Shown here: piece by piece, positions 37,577 through 46,603 of the stretch | Layout of the letters: each line of letters opens with the position of its first letter | How positions within the stretch are numbered: the first letter of the stretch is position 1 | Assembly: GCA_963811585.1 (NCBI GenBank) | Contig: CAWERR010000008.1 | Location: 893,810-957,809, forward strand | Source: JACDHG01 sp963811585 | GTDB taxonomy: Bacteria; Actinomycetota; Actinomycetes; Propionibacteriales; Nocardioidaceae | DNA: 64,000 bases | Direction: 5' to 3' | The notes under the pieces: model-generated | What the model was told of the DNA's origin: nothing | The model's input: the letters and a program-made list of their open reading frames with translations, nothing else | Databases searched by the model: none | Translations under genes and position numbers: made by a program

Positions 37577-37952
37577 AGCCTTCACTGCGATGCAACGGCA
37601 CGAGATCGCGAAGGCGATCTCAGACGCCGAGCGCGTGTCTGGCCACGCCTTCTCCGTGTACGTCGGGGCGGCCCAAGGTGGTGCTCGCCAGCACGCCGAG
37701 GCCCTCCACCGCCAGCTCAGCAACCCCACAGACAGCGTTCTGGTTCACGTCGACCCGGAGGGACGCACGATCGAGATCGTGACCGGGTCAGGCGTCCGGA
37801 CAGATCTCGACAACCGCCAGGCCGGACTCTCCGCGCTGACCATGCAGTCGGCATTCGCCACCGGCGACCTGACGCGCGGCCTGGTGGCAGGGCTGCAACA
37901 GCTCGCAGGTCTTGCCCGCAAGCAGGCGCCGCTTCACACCAACACCCCCTGA
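37506..37952 (+). CDS. DUF5130 domain protein
   Basis: A 148-residue cytoplasmic protein of the actinobacterial DUF5130 family, related to TPM domains. Recognisable parts are PGGEAFTAMQRHEIAKAISD, SGHAFSVYVGAAQGG, VLVHVDPEGRTIEIVTG and FATGDLTRGLVAGLQQLAG. The function is unknown. The start could be ATG 37506 or GTG near 37564; both overlap the upstream membrane protein gene, so the pair is cotranslated. The homologue in M. tuberculosis also lies next to pepN. Confidence 0.8.
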   Translation: MTGGSSPQGRSPRRTQAAPVPGGEAFTAMQRHEIAKAISDAERVSGHAFSVYVGAAQGGARQHAEALHRQLSNPTDSVLVHVDPEGRTIEIVTGSGVRTDLDNRQAGLSALTMQSAFATGDLTRGLVAGLQQLAGLARKQAPLHTNTP

Positions 37953-37962
37953 CAGCCGAGCG

Positions 37963-40506
37963 TTAGTTCTGCGCGTCGCAGCGTTGTGCTGCCAGCGCAC
38001 GGGCGACGTCGTCGCGCCCTTCTGAGACGAGCCGCCGCGTTGCGGGGTTGCCCTTGGACGCCTTGAGCCAGGCGTCCGTCGTATCGAGCGTCTCCTGCGT
38101 TGAAACCTCGCGCGGGAACATGAAGGTGAGCACAGTGGACGCGTGGTACACACCGCGGTCGTGCCAAATCGTCTCGGCCGCCGCGAGGTACTTGTCCAAG
38201 TAGGGCTGCAACACGTCAGCCTGGCCACGCTGGTTGAACCCGAACGCGATGTTGCGCATCGTCTCGTTCGGTACGTCATCGCGCTCGACGGCCTGCGCCC
38301 ACGCCTGCTGCTTGGCCTCGGCCGTCGGCATCGCCGCCCGAGCCCCGGCTGCGGACTCACGTCCGGAGATCGTGTTGTCGCGGTCGAGCTCCTTGTCGAT
38401 CGCGTCGTTGCCGCAGCGGCCCTCGCGGGCCAGCGCGGCCAGCAGCAGCCACCGCAGGTCAGTGTCGACCTCGAGCCCGTCGAGCCGCTGAGTTCCGTCG
38501 AGGAGACCGGCGAGCAGTGATAACGCGTCGTCGTTGTGGGCGGCCGCAGCGACGCCGCGGGCAAACGCAAGCTGCTCGTCGGTGCCCGCATCGGCTGCGT
38601 GCAGCAGCTCGAGCAGGCCGGCCTCCCAGCGTGCAGCCACGGCCGCGCGGTTGTCTGCCGCGGTGTACTGCGCGACGGCCTGGCCAGTGCGCGCAACCAG
38701 CGAGCGGACGGCGAACTGGTCGGTTTCCACTGCCAGGCCACGCAAGACGAGCTCGACCCAGTCGGTGGCACGCATCTCGGCGTCGCGGGTCATGTCCCAT
38801 GCGGCACCCCAGGCGAGCGCCCTCGAGAGCGAGTCGTGGAACTTGTCGATGTTGCCGACCAGCGTCGCCAGCGAGCGCTCGTCGAGTCGCACCTTCGCGT
38901 AGGTGAGGTCGCCGTCGTTGAGCAGCACCAGATCCGGTTGCTTCACGCCGACAAGCTCGGGCACCTCGGTGTCATCGTCGGCTACGTCGATCTCGGTGCT
39001 CGAGCGGCGTACGAGGCCCTCGGCGGTGAGGTCGTAGAGACCGATCGCGAGTCGGTGGCGCCGGAGCGTCGGGAAGTCGGGATGGGCGGACTGGAGCACC
39101 TTGAACGACGTGAACACGCCCTCGTCGTCAACTGTGAATACCGGGCGCACCATGTTGACGCCGGAGGTTTGCAGCCACTCCTTGGTCCACGAGCCGAGGT
39201 CGCGTCCGGACGTCTCCTCGAGAGCCTTGAGCAGGTCGGTCAGCTCGCTGTTGCCGTACGCGTGGCGTTGGAAGTAGATCCGCAAGCCCGCCATGAACTC
39301 GTCCTGGCCCACCCAGGCGACGAGCTGCCGCAGCGCCGACGCGCCTTTGGCGTAGGTGATGCCGTCGAAGTTGACCTCGACGGCCTCGAGGTCGCGGTTG
39401 TCGGCAGCGATCGGATGTGTGGACGGGAGCTGGTCCTGTCGGTAGGCCCACGTCTTGCGGGCGTTGCAGAAGTTCGTCCACGCGTCGTCGTACTGAGTCG
39501 CGTCGACAGACGCCTGGTGTGAGGCCCATTCGGCGAAGGACTCGTTGAGCCAGAGGTCGTCCCACCACCTCATCGTGACGAGGTCGCCGAACCACATGTG
39601 GGCCATCTCGTGGAGGATCGTGTTGGCACGGCCCTGGTATGCCGCCCGGGTCTGGCGACTGCGGTAGATGTACTCGTCGCGGAACGTCACGCAGCCCGCG
39701 TTCTCCATCGCGCCCATGTTGTATTCGGGGACGAACAGCTGGTCGTACTTCCCGAACGGGTATGCCATGTCGAAGGCGTCCTCGAAGTACGCGAAGCCCT
39801 GCTTCGTCACCTCAAAGATGTCGTCCGCGTCGAGGTGTGGCCGCAGTGACTCGCGGACGAACACGCCGAGCGGGATGTCGCCCCGGCCGCCGCGGTAGGT
39901 GTCGCGCACGACGGCGTACTCACCGGCAACGAGCGCCGTGATGTAGGTCGACATCAGCTTGGTGGGCTCGAAGTGCCAGACAGACTTCCCCAGACCGAGC
40001 TCCTCAGGCTCGGGGGTTGGGGAGTTGGACACGACCTGCCAGTGCGAGGGTGCGGTCACGTGGAAGGTGAAGGTGCCCTTGAGGTCAGGCTGTTCGAACG
40101 TCGTGTAGACGCGGCGGGCATCAGGGACCTCGAACTGTGTGTAGAGGTAGACGAGCTTGTCGACCGGATCGACGAAGCGGTGGAGCCCTTCGCCGGAGTG
40201 ACTGAACGGGCAGGTCGCGACCACCCGGAGCTCGTTGTCGGCCGCCAGGGCGGGCAGCTCGATCCGGCTGTCGACGTACGACGAGAGGTCGAGCGGGCGG
40301 CCGTTGAGCGTGATCTCCTCGACCGTGGCGTCGACGAGGTCGGCGAACGACGATGCCCCAGGCTCACTGCAGGAGAAGCGGATGACCGTGGTCGATCCGA
40401 ACGTCGATTCGGACGTCGTCAGGTCGAGGCTGATGTCGTAGGTGGAGACATCGAGGATGCGCGCGCGCTCGGCCGCTTCGTCACGAGTGAGGTTGATTCC
40501 AGGCAT
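37963..40506 (-). CDS. pepN: Aminopeptidase N
   Basis: An intact 847-residue M1 zinc metallopeptidase that removes N-terminal residues from peptides in the cytoplasm. The GAMEN substrate motif is at 265-269, the zinc site HEMAH at 299-303 with the third ligand E322 in NESFAEW. The C-terminal ERAP1-like helical domain is present. Length and layout match actinobacterial PepN. It is divergent from the DsbA-like reductase gene with a 91-bp gap, as in M. tuberculosis (Rv2467/Rv2466c). Confidence 0.97.
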   Translation of the reverse strand: MPGINLTRDEAAERARILDVSTYDISLDLTTSESTFGSTTVIRFSCSEPGASSFADLVDATVEEITLNGRPLDLSSYVDSRIELPALAADNELRVVATCPFSHSGEGLHRFVDPVDKLVYLYTQFEVPDARRVYTTFEQPDLKGTFTFHVTAPSHWQVVSNSPTPEPEELGLGKSVWHFEPTKLMSTYITALVAGEYAVVRDTYRGGRGDIPLGVFVRESLRPHLDADDIFEVTKQGFAYFEDAFDMAYPFGKYDQLFVPEYNMGAMENAGCVTFRDEYIYRSRQTRAAYQGRANTILHEMAHMWFGDLVTMRWWDDLWLNESFAEWASHQASVDATQYDDAWTNFCNARKTWAYRQDQLPSTHPIAADNRDLEAVEVNFDGITYAKGASALRQLVAWVGQDEFMAGLRIYFQRHAYGNSELTDLLKALEETSGRDLGSWTKEWLQTSGVNMVRPVFTVDDEGVFTSFKVLQSAHPDFPTLRRHRLAIGLYDLTAEGLVRRSSTEIDVADDDTEVPELVGVKQPDLVLLNDGDLTYAKVRLDERSLATLVGNIDKFHDSLSRALAWGAAWDMTRDAEMRATDWVELVLRGLAVETDQFAVRSLVARTGQAVAQYTAADNRAAVAARWEAGLLELLHAADAGTDEQLAFARGVAAAAHNDDALSLLAGLLDGTQRLDGLEVDTDLRWLLLAALAREGRCGNDAIDKELDRDNTISGRESAAGARAAMPTAEAKQQAWAQAVERDDVPNETMRNIAFGFNQRGQADVLQPYLDKYLAAAETIWHDRGVYHASTVLTFMFPREVSTQETLDTTDAWLKASKGNPATRRLVSEGRDDVARALAAQRCDAQN

Positions 40507-40597
40507 GTCGCCATCCTGTCACGCAGCGTAGGGAATGCTGGCACGCGCTGACGGGTTGATATCAAGTTGAGAGCGCACCCCATCTCCAGGAGGACGT

Positions 40598-41212
40598 ATG
40601 TCCCGCGACTCCACGGTTGTCGACTTCTGGTTCGACCCCGGCTGCCCATGGGCTTGGATTACATCTCGTTGGATGAAGGAAGTGGAGCAGGTCCGTGATG
40701 TCACGACCCAGTTCCACGTGATGAGCCTTTCCTACCTCAACGAGGACAAGGACGACCTGACCGACAACTACCGAGCGTCTCTCGCGACTGCTTGGGGTCC
40801 CGTGCGGGTCTTGACCGCTGCCGCGGAACGGCACGGCGATGAAGTGCTGGATCGGCTCTACACCGAGATGGGCACGCTCTTCCACAATCATGGCCGCGAG
40901 CGCAATCGCGCGACGCTCGTCGATGCTCTCGAGGCGGCCGGGCTGTCTGCCGACCTCATCGACGCGATGCAGTCAACCGACTACGACGATGCGTTGAAGA
41001 AGTCGCACCACGCCGGCATGGACCAGGTCGGCACGGATGTCGGCACGCCGGTCATCTCGGTCGAAGGCAGCGCCTTCTTCGGCCCGGTGGTGACGCCGAT
41101 CCCGCGAGGCGAAGCCGCCGGCCGCCTGTGGGACGGGTTGCGGCTCGTGGCCGGCGTCGACGGGTTCTACGAGTTGAAGCGGAGCCGAGTCGTCGGCCCT
41201 AGCTTCGACTGA
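40598..41212 (+). CDS. DsbA-family mycothiol-dependent reductase, Rv2466c-like
   Basis: A 204-residue thioredoxin-fold protein with a helical insertion. VVDFWFDPGC, ITSRWMKEV, NHGRERNRATLVDALEAAGL, KSHHAGMDQVGTDVGTPVIS and FFGPVVTPIPRGEAAGRLWD follow M. tuberculosis Rv2466c closely. Rv2466c has active site CPWC and uses mycothiol to reduce substrates. Here the site is CPWA (C16-A19), leaving one cysteine, consistent with a monothiol mechanism. Gene order pepN, this gene, rpiB, nei is the same as in mycobacteria. Confidence 0.88.
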   Translation: MSRDSTVVDFWFDPGCPWAWITSRWMKEVEQVRDVTTQFHVMSLSYLNEDKDDLTDNYRASLATAWGPVRVLTAAAERHGDEVLDRLYTEMGTLFHNHGRERNRATLVDALEAAGLSADLIDAMQSTDYDDALKKSHHAGMDQVGTDVGTPVISVEGSAFFGPVVTPIPRGEAAGRLWDGLRLVAGVDGFYELKRSRVVGPSFD

Positions 41213-41239
41213 TCGCACCTACCTGACAAGATCGCGTCC

Positions 41240-41740
41240 ATGCGCGTACACCTCGGGTCTGACCACGCCGGCCTCGAGCTCAAGGATGCGGTCGCGCAGT
41301 GGCTCCGCGAGCACGGGCACGAGCCCGTCGACCACGGTCCCGTCATGTACGACGCCGATGACGACTACCCGACGTACTGCCTGCGAGCCGCCGAGGCGGT
41401 CGCCGCCGACGCTGGGAGTCTCGGTGTCGTGGTCGGCGGCTCCGGCAACGGGGAACAGATCGCGGCCAACAAGGTGACCGGTGTTCGTGCCGCCCTGGCC
41501 TGGTCCGAGGAGACCGCCGAGCTCGGGCGCCTGCACAACAACGCCAACGTCGTCTCCATCGGCTCGCGCATGCACGCGACCGAAGCGGCTCTCCGGTTCG
41601 TCGAGGTGTTCGTGGGGGCGGAGTTCTCCGCGGAGAAACGACACGTCCGTCGGATCGCCATGCTGACCAAGTACGAGCAGACCGGCGAGCTCCCCGCATT
41701 GCCGGCCTCGGCGCCGCCCGTTCTAGCCGACGACGCCTGA
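41240..41740 (+). CDS. rpiB: Ribose-5-phosphate isomerase B
   Basis: A 166-residue RpiB interconverting ribose 5-phosphate and ribulose 5-phosphate in the pentose phosphate pathway. MRVHLGSDHAGLELK and GVVVGGSGNGEQIAANKVTG define the family. As in the mycobacterial enzyme, the general base is a glutamate (E72 in GNGEQ), since the usual cysteine of the E. coli type is absent. It lies 27 bp after the DsbA-like gene and 7 bp before the Nei gene, forming one operon. Confidence 0.96.
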   Translation: MRVHLGSDHAGLELKDAVAQWLREHGHEPVDHGPVMYDADDDYPTYCLRAAEAVAADAGSLGVVVGGSGNGEQIAANKVTGVRAALAWSEETAELGRLHNNANVVSIGSRMHATEAALRFVEVFVGAEFSAEKRHVRRIAMLTKYEQTGELPALPASAPPVLADDA

Positions 41741-41747
41741 TCCACCG

Positions 41748-42572
41748 ATGCCCGAAGGTCACACTCTCTACCGGTTGGCCGCTGACCTCAACGCGGTCTT
41801 CGCCGGCAACCCGGTGGAGGTCACGAGCCCGCAGGGCCGGTTCAGCGCCGGGGCGGCCCAGGTTGACGGGCACGTGCTCGAACTGGCCGAGTCAGCGGGG
41901 AAGCACTTGTTCATCCGCTTCGCGAACGGCGAGATCATCCATGTGCACCTGGGACTCATCGGGGGCTTCGCCATCGAGGAGCGTGCGCCGAACGCCGCAC
42001 CGCCACCACCTTTTGGGGCGGTGCGGTTGCGGATCGTCGGCCCGACGACGTACGCCGACCTGCGTGGGGCGACGACGTGTGAGCTGATCGGTGCCGACAC
42101 GATGACTCAGATCTTGGGCCGGCTCGGACCGGACCCGCTGCGGCCGGATGCCAACCCAGACAAGGCGTTCACGAGGATGCGCAAGAGCCGAAGGGCGGTC
42201 GGTGCGTTGCTCATGGACCAGTCGGTGCTGGCCGGGGTCGGGAATGTCTATCGGGCCGAGACATTGTTCCGAGCCCGCCTGCATCCGTTGACGCCGGGCC
42301 AGAAGGTTTCGCGGCGGCGGTGGATATCGCTGTGGGCTGACCTGGTCGACCTGATGGACTACGGCGTCCAGACCGGCCGTATCGACACGGTCAGGCCAGA
42401 GCATGAGCCGGAGGCGATGGGTCGGGAGCCTCGGGTCGACGACCACGGCGGGGAGGTCTACGTCTATCGGCGAAACGGTCAGCCGTGTCTTGTCTGCGGT
42501 ACGACCGTGCGCACTCGGCTGCTCGAGGGCCGCAATCTGTTCTGGTGCCCGACCTGCCAACGTCGTCGTTGA
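41748..42572 (+). CDS. Fpg/Nei-family DNA glycosylase/AP lyase
   Basis: A 274-residue base-excision-repair enzyme removing oxidised bases. The catalytic N-terminus PEGHTLYRLA (P2, E3 after Met removal) with H5 rather than L marks the Nei rather than MutM type. The beta-sandwich lysine is in ESAGKHLFIRF, the H2TH motif in DQSVLAGVGNVYRAE, and the zinc finger at the C-terminus has CLVCGTT and CPTC. It corresponds in position to Rv2464c (nei1) downstream of rpiB. Confidence 0.93.
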   Translation: MPEGHTLYRLAADLNAVFAGNPVEVTSPQGRFSAGAAQVDGHVLELAESAGKHLFIRFANGEIIHVHLGLIGGFAIEERAPNAAPPPPFGAVRLRIVGPTTYADLRGATTCELIGADTMTQILGRLGPDPLRPDANPDKAFTRMRKSRRAVGALLMDQSVLAGVGNVYRAETLFRARLHPLTPGQKVSRRRWISLWADLVDLMDYGVQTGRIDTVRPEHEPEAMGREPRVDDHGGEVYVYRRNGQPCLVCGTTVRTRLLEGRNLFWCPTCQRRR

Positions 42573-42635
42573 GATTGAGTGTCGATCTCTTAAGGGCGTA
42601 AGCGACATGACCCTTGGGCAGTTACCCTCAAACCC

Positions 42636-43747
42636 GTGGTCGAGCTTTCGCAACCCCCGAGCGCGGCGCGTGGGCTGTTGCGACGGCTCGTCCGGCAGGG
42701 CCGGTTCGGGGCACGTCGAGCCATGGCAGAGGAAGAGTCCACCTGGCTCACGCTTTTGGCTGCGTTGAGCCTGCTCTTCATGGTCGCTCACGCCGCTTTC
42801 CCCGACTGGTGGCCACTCACGGCATACGTGATCCCGGTCGTGCTGGCGATGGCCGTGTTGTCGATCCGCACCATGGTGATGCTCTTTGCGGTGGTCACCT
42901 TCTGCATAGTGGTCTCGCTGGCGGGGCTCGGGAGCCTCAATGCGCTGCGGATCAACGGCATCATCGTCGTCGCCCTGGTCGCCTTGATCGTGCTGTGGCA
43001 TGCGCGCAACCGGCAACGGCTTGGGGTTGCTTCAGGCCGTGGGGAGTCGATGCTGATCGACCTCCGCGACCGTCTCGCGACGCAGAGCAAGCTGCCCGGG
43101 CTTCCCTCGGGCTGGCACGCGGAAGCGGTGATGCGCTCGGCCGGTGGCGCGTCCTTTGCCGGTGACTTCATCGTGGCCGCAAAGACGCATCGAGGCCGGC
43201 TGCTCGAGATCGTCGTCGTCGATGTGTCAGGCAAGGGGGTCAACGCTGGGACGCGGGCGTTGCTGCTGTCGGGTGCGTTTGGCGGGCTGCTGGGGTCGCT
43301 GCCTCAAGCACGATTCTTGCCGGCCGCCAACGAGTACCTGCTGCGCCAGGAGTGGGGCGAGGGTTTCGCGACCGCTGTCCACCTCGCTGTCGATCTCGGG
43401 ACGGGTGACTTCGAGGTGCGGACCGCGGGCATCCCCCGGCGGTGCAGTTTCATGCTGGCTCAGGTCGCTGGGCGGTGCACTGGACCGACGGTCCCGTGCT
43501 GGGGCTGATGGAAGAGGCGGTCTACACCGTCCACAACGGCCGGATGAGCACGGGTGACGTGCTGCTGATGTACACCGACGGGCTCGTGGAGACGCCGAAG
43601 CGTGACATCACCTACGGCATCGACAAACTTGTTGGTGAGGCCGAGCGACTGGTGCAGAACGGCTTCGCCGACGGCGCCAGCCGGCTGGTGTCGAGCGTGG
43701 ACTCAGAAAGCGACGACCGCGCGCTGATCCTGCTCCACCGCCGCTGA
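42636..43747 (+). CDS. Membrane-anchored PP2C/SpoIIE-type phosphatase, frameshifted
   Basis: About 370 residues. The N-terminal membrane module has four hydrophobic helices (TLLAALSLLFMVAHAAF, LTAYVIPVVLAMAVLSI, MLFAVVTFCIVVSLAG, GIIVVALVALIVLWHA). A SpoIIE-type serine/threonine phosphatase follows: GGASFAGDFIVAA in place of the usual GGDWYD, VVVDVSGKGVNAGT, GEGFATAVHLAVDLGTG and LLMYTDGLVETPKRD. A missing C near 43440 breaks the frame; the corrected join reads RTAGHPPAVQF, the expected motif. Such enzymes act on anti-sigma-factor antagonists. No partner kinase or antagonist gene is adjacent. Confidence 0.88.
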
Positions 43748-43757
43748 CTCGGGTGAC

Positions 43758-45123
43758 TCAGTGGGCGAGAGCGCCCATGGGATCCCAGGCAGGGAGAACG
43801 ATCGGCTCCTGATGCAGCGCCTGCTGGAGCTCGTCGGAGAGCGCCGAACGACGTACGGCGATCTCGAACACGTGCTCGCCGAACCAGTTGTCGTTCATGG
43901 TCCAGAATCCCTTGTCGGCCTTGTCGCCGCCCCAGCTGTTCTCGACGCGCCACCTGCGCGGCACGTCGTTGCCGCCTGATCGACGACGACGTCGACGCCG
44001 GTGAAGAGCATGGCGTGCGTCATCAAGGTGTCGTGGTGGAGGAGTCGGTCGGCCTTGTCCATGGAGAGGTCGGCGTCGATACACGCCGTCGTAGTCATAG
44101 AGCCGCTCGTCCCAGTAGCCGCGCTCCAGGTTGGACATCTTGCCCGTGTCGCAGCCGAACCAGACGGGCTTGCCCTCGAGAAGTGACGCCATAGCGAGCT
44201 CGCGCATCAGCGACATCTCGACGTTGAGGTAGACGACCGAGGGCGCGTCGACGACGTTGCCGAGGTACTCGACCGTGTAGGTGCGGCCGACCTCACTCGT
44301 TGATCGGGGGTCATGGACCAGGCAGACGTGGTCCTCGACGGTCAGGTCCGCCGTACTTCGCGGCGAAGTCCTGAGGTGACATCTCCTCGTCGCGGTGGAA
44401 GCCCTTGTCCTTGTCGTTCCACTGCCACTGCACGGTGGACGGCGGAGTGCCGAGGTGGATGGCCAGGATGCGATGCGCGACTTCGAGTGCCTGCAGCTTG
44501 GTAGCGCGGAGCTGGTCGAGCCGATGACCCGGATGCTGCTGCGGCACGCAAGTCGCGGGCCGTCCTCCGGAGCAGCAGCCCGAGTCGAGCGGTTCAGGCT
44601 GCCTGTCTTGGACGACGAATGGGTCTCGGGCATCGGCCGCCTTGGGGACCAGGCCGTGCTTGGCGACCAGGGCGGCGAACATGTTCCACTGGCCGCCGTC
44701 CTCGGCGGGGTTGGCGAGCAGGTGCGCGACCGTGCGGTCGTCGACATCGCGGTCGGAAGTCTCGATGACGGCCTCGAGCCAGAAGTTGGCCTTCTCGAGC
44801 TTGTCCCAGAAGAGCAAATGGTTCTGAGAGAACTCGAAATCCTTCACGACCATGCTCTTCGCCGCGCCGACCCGCAACAGGTTGAGGCCCGCGAACAGCC
44901 AGCAGCGCCCGCTCTGCTTCTGGTTGGTGACCTCCCAGTCGTCGAGGTGGTGCGACATCGACTTGTCCATCGAGGTGACGACGGATCGGTCGAGCGCGAC
45001 GTCGTCGAGGCTGGTGTTTGTGACAGCGTTCTGGGCCAGGCGGTAGGCCGGGTTGGACTCGAACTGCTTGGTGAAGCGCTCGAAGTCGCTGTCATCGATG
45101 GCGCGGCGTGCGTCGTGGCCCAT
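43758..45123 (-). CDS. pepC: Aminopeptidase C / bleomycin hydrolase, frameshifted
   Basis: A cytoplasmic C1-family cysteine peptidase of about 450 residues. The catalytic cysteine lies in NQKQSGRCWLFAGLNLL, the histidine in DTLMTHAMLFTGVDVV and the asparagine in RWRVENSWGGDKADKGFW, all in the order of bleomycin hydrolase. ATG 45123 (MGHDARRAID) starts the protein. Frame changes occur near 44640, 44580, 44345, 44095 and 43975, yet every segment is well conserved, so sequence error is likely. It peels N-terminal residues from peptides, possibly complementing PepN. Confidence 0.88.
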
Positions 45124-45216
45124 GTCGGTCCTTCCTGGAACAGGGAGTGGCTCGACCTTATGCCGCGTCTGCATGGCGGCAAAGGCAGATTCTCGGAAAT
45201 CCGCGAGAATCGAGTC

Positions 45217-45567
45217 ATGGCGAAGTATTCGGTCAACAGCCAGGCGGTCGCACGTGCCCGCGAGCTCATCGACGGTCGGCAGTATGTCCTCGACAGCGAC
45301 TGGGGTGACGTACAGCCGGTCGCCGCTGACGAGAACGCCTTCCTGGAGGCGCACGGCTGGAATGACTACGGGAAGTGGCACCTCGGCCTGACCGAAGGTG
45401 CGAACGACGAGACGAAGGCGCGCTACGCCTTCGTCTTTGGCGACTTCCGCCGGGTGCACAGGACGGCTCTCATCGCGTGCGTCTACCGGGCGTCCGAGTG
45501 GCGACACAAGGATGTGGAGCTGGCCGCCCATGACCTCCTTCAACATCTGGACAAGACCGCGACCTAG
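45217..45567 (+). CDS. Conserved 116-residue protein of unknown function
   Basis: ATG 45217 opens a protein with SVNSQAVARARELIDGRQYV, SDWGDVQPVAADENAFLEAH, LTEGANDETKARYAFVFGDF and WRHKDVELAAHDLLQHL. It is soluble, mixed alpha/beta, without cysteines apart from one in LIACVYRASEW. Similar proteins occur in many actinobacteria, where I know no function. It is divergent from pepC with a 93-bp gap. Confidence 0.8.
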   Translation: MAKYSVNSQAVARARELIDGRQYVLDSDWGDVQPVAADENAFLEAHGWNDYGKWHLGLTEGANDETKARYAFVFGDFRRVHRTALIACVYRASEWRHKDVELAAHDLLQHLDKTAT

Positions 45568-45594
45568 CTGATCGGCAGTCGGGGTGATAGCTGG

Positions 45595-46155
45595 TCAGTG
45601 CGTGACGGCTCGCTGGCGGGCGCGGTAGGCGCGCACCTTGGCTCGGTTTCCACAGCCGTACTCGCACCAGTTTCTTGAGCGGTTCTTGGAGGCGTCGTAG
45701 TAGGCCCACTCGCACTCGTCCGACCAGCAGATCTTGAGCCGGTGCCAGACGTCCTCGGCGACTGCCTGGTGCATCGCCATGGCCACCTCGGACAGGGCAC
45801 CGAGGACTCCCTGCTTCAACGGCGCCAGCCGTGCCACATCGCCCTGCCAGCGCAGTTCGAGGGGGAGTACGGCGAGTGCTGAGTCGAGGACAGGGATCGC
45901 CTCCCTCCGTCGGTCGTGGTTGAGCTCGAGGGCTCGACGCAGGCCGCTTCTCAACTGGTGTGCCAGGGCGAGCTCTTCGGGAGTCGACGGCGTACGCCGT
46001 GGCATCAGCCCGGATGAGTGAAGGTACTTCGTCAGCCCGGCCGTGGTGTCAATGTCGTCCGTCGCTGTTTCGTGGTCGGTGGTGTTGACGAAGTCGCGCA
46101 CCACAATGACGGGATGCGGGATCGCGGGGGAGTTGGCTGTGGACTGCTCGTTCAA
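45595..46155 (-). CDS. CGNR zinc finger protein
   Basis: A 186-residue protein with an N-terminal ABATE-like stress-response domain (FVNTTDHETATDDIDTTAGL, ELALAHQLRSGLRRALEL). The C-terminal CGNR zinc finger has CWSDECEWAYYDASKNRSRN and CEYGCGNRAKVRAYRARQ. The four cysteines and the CGNR motif suggest DNA binding, and such genes often regulate themselves. A pair of direct repeats in the upstream gap shared with a small divergent gene could be its operator. Confidence 0.92.
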   Translation of the reverse strand: MNEQSTANSPAIPHPVIVVRDFVNTTDHETATDDIDTTAGLTKYLHSSGLMPRRTPSTPEELALAHQLRSGLRRALELNHDRRREAIPVLDSALAVLPLELRWQGDVARLAPLKQGVLGALSEVAMAMHQAVAEDVWHRLKICWSDECEWAYYDASKNRSRNWCEYGCGNRAKVRAYRARQRAVTH

Positions 46156-46193
46156 ACTTCCCTCTTCCTGAGGTGGCGTGGTTCACACCAGCA

Positions 46194-46244
46194 TAGCGTG
46201 TTTACCGGTTGCGGATATCAGGATACCGGCGTAGCGTGTTTGCC
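46194..46244. promoter_or_regulatory. Direct repeats TAGCGTGTTTRCC upstream of the CGNR gene
   Basis: TAGCGTGTTTACC (46194-46206) and TAGCGTGTTTGCC (46232-46244) lie 38 bp apart in the 121-bp divergent gap between the CGNR gene and a 69-residue ORF. Two near-identical 13-mers in such a place are good operator candidates for the CGNR protein. Confidence 0.5.
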
Positions 46245-46276
46245 AGTAACGGCCTTATCAAGCGCAGGAGGCAGCT

Positions 46277-46486
46277 ATGAGCCACTGGGGGTACGTCATC
46301 GAGTCGTTGACCCACGAGAGCGAGGCTGAGCGCCGGGACCGAATCCGCCGGCAACGCCCTCGCGCAGAGGCACGGCAGGACCCATCCGGTTCACCTCTCA
46401 CATCGCCGGAACGGGCGGCGGAGGTCGCGAAGGCGACTCCGCGCCGGCTCGGGTCGCCTGCAGTGCAGGCTCCTTCTACCGACTGA
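46277..46486 (+). CDS. 69-residue basic hydrophilic protein
   Basis: ATG 46277, with GCAGGAGGCAG just upstream, opens MSHWGYVIESLTHESEAERR followed by an arginine-rich helix (DRIRRQRPRAEARQD) and a disordered tail. A strong ribosome binding site and the divergent promoter region argue for a real gene. No family is recognised. It may be controlled together with the CGNR gene. Confidence 0.55.
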   Translation: MSHWGYVIESLTHESEAERRDRIRRQRPRAEARQDPSGSPLTSPERAAEVAKATPRRLGSPAVQAPSTD

Positions 46487-46603
46487 GTCGAATCGCCCGA
46501 ACGGCATCCGCCAGCGCGTCGCTTGTGCGCGGCGCGCGATGGTCGACAGACTGAGCAGATGCCGACATGCAGCGTCGTCGCGGCGGCCTGGTAACGGTTC
46601 GCA

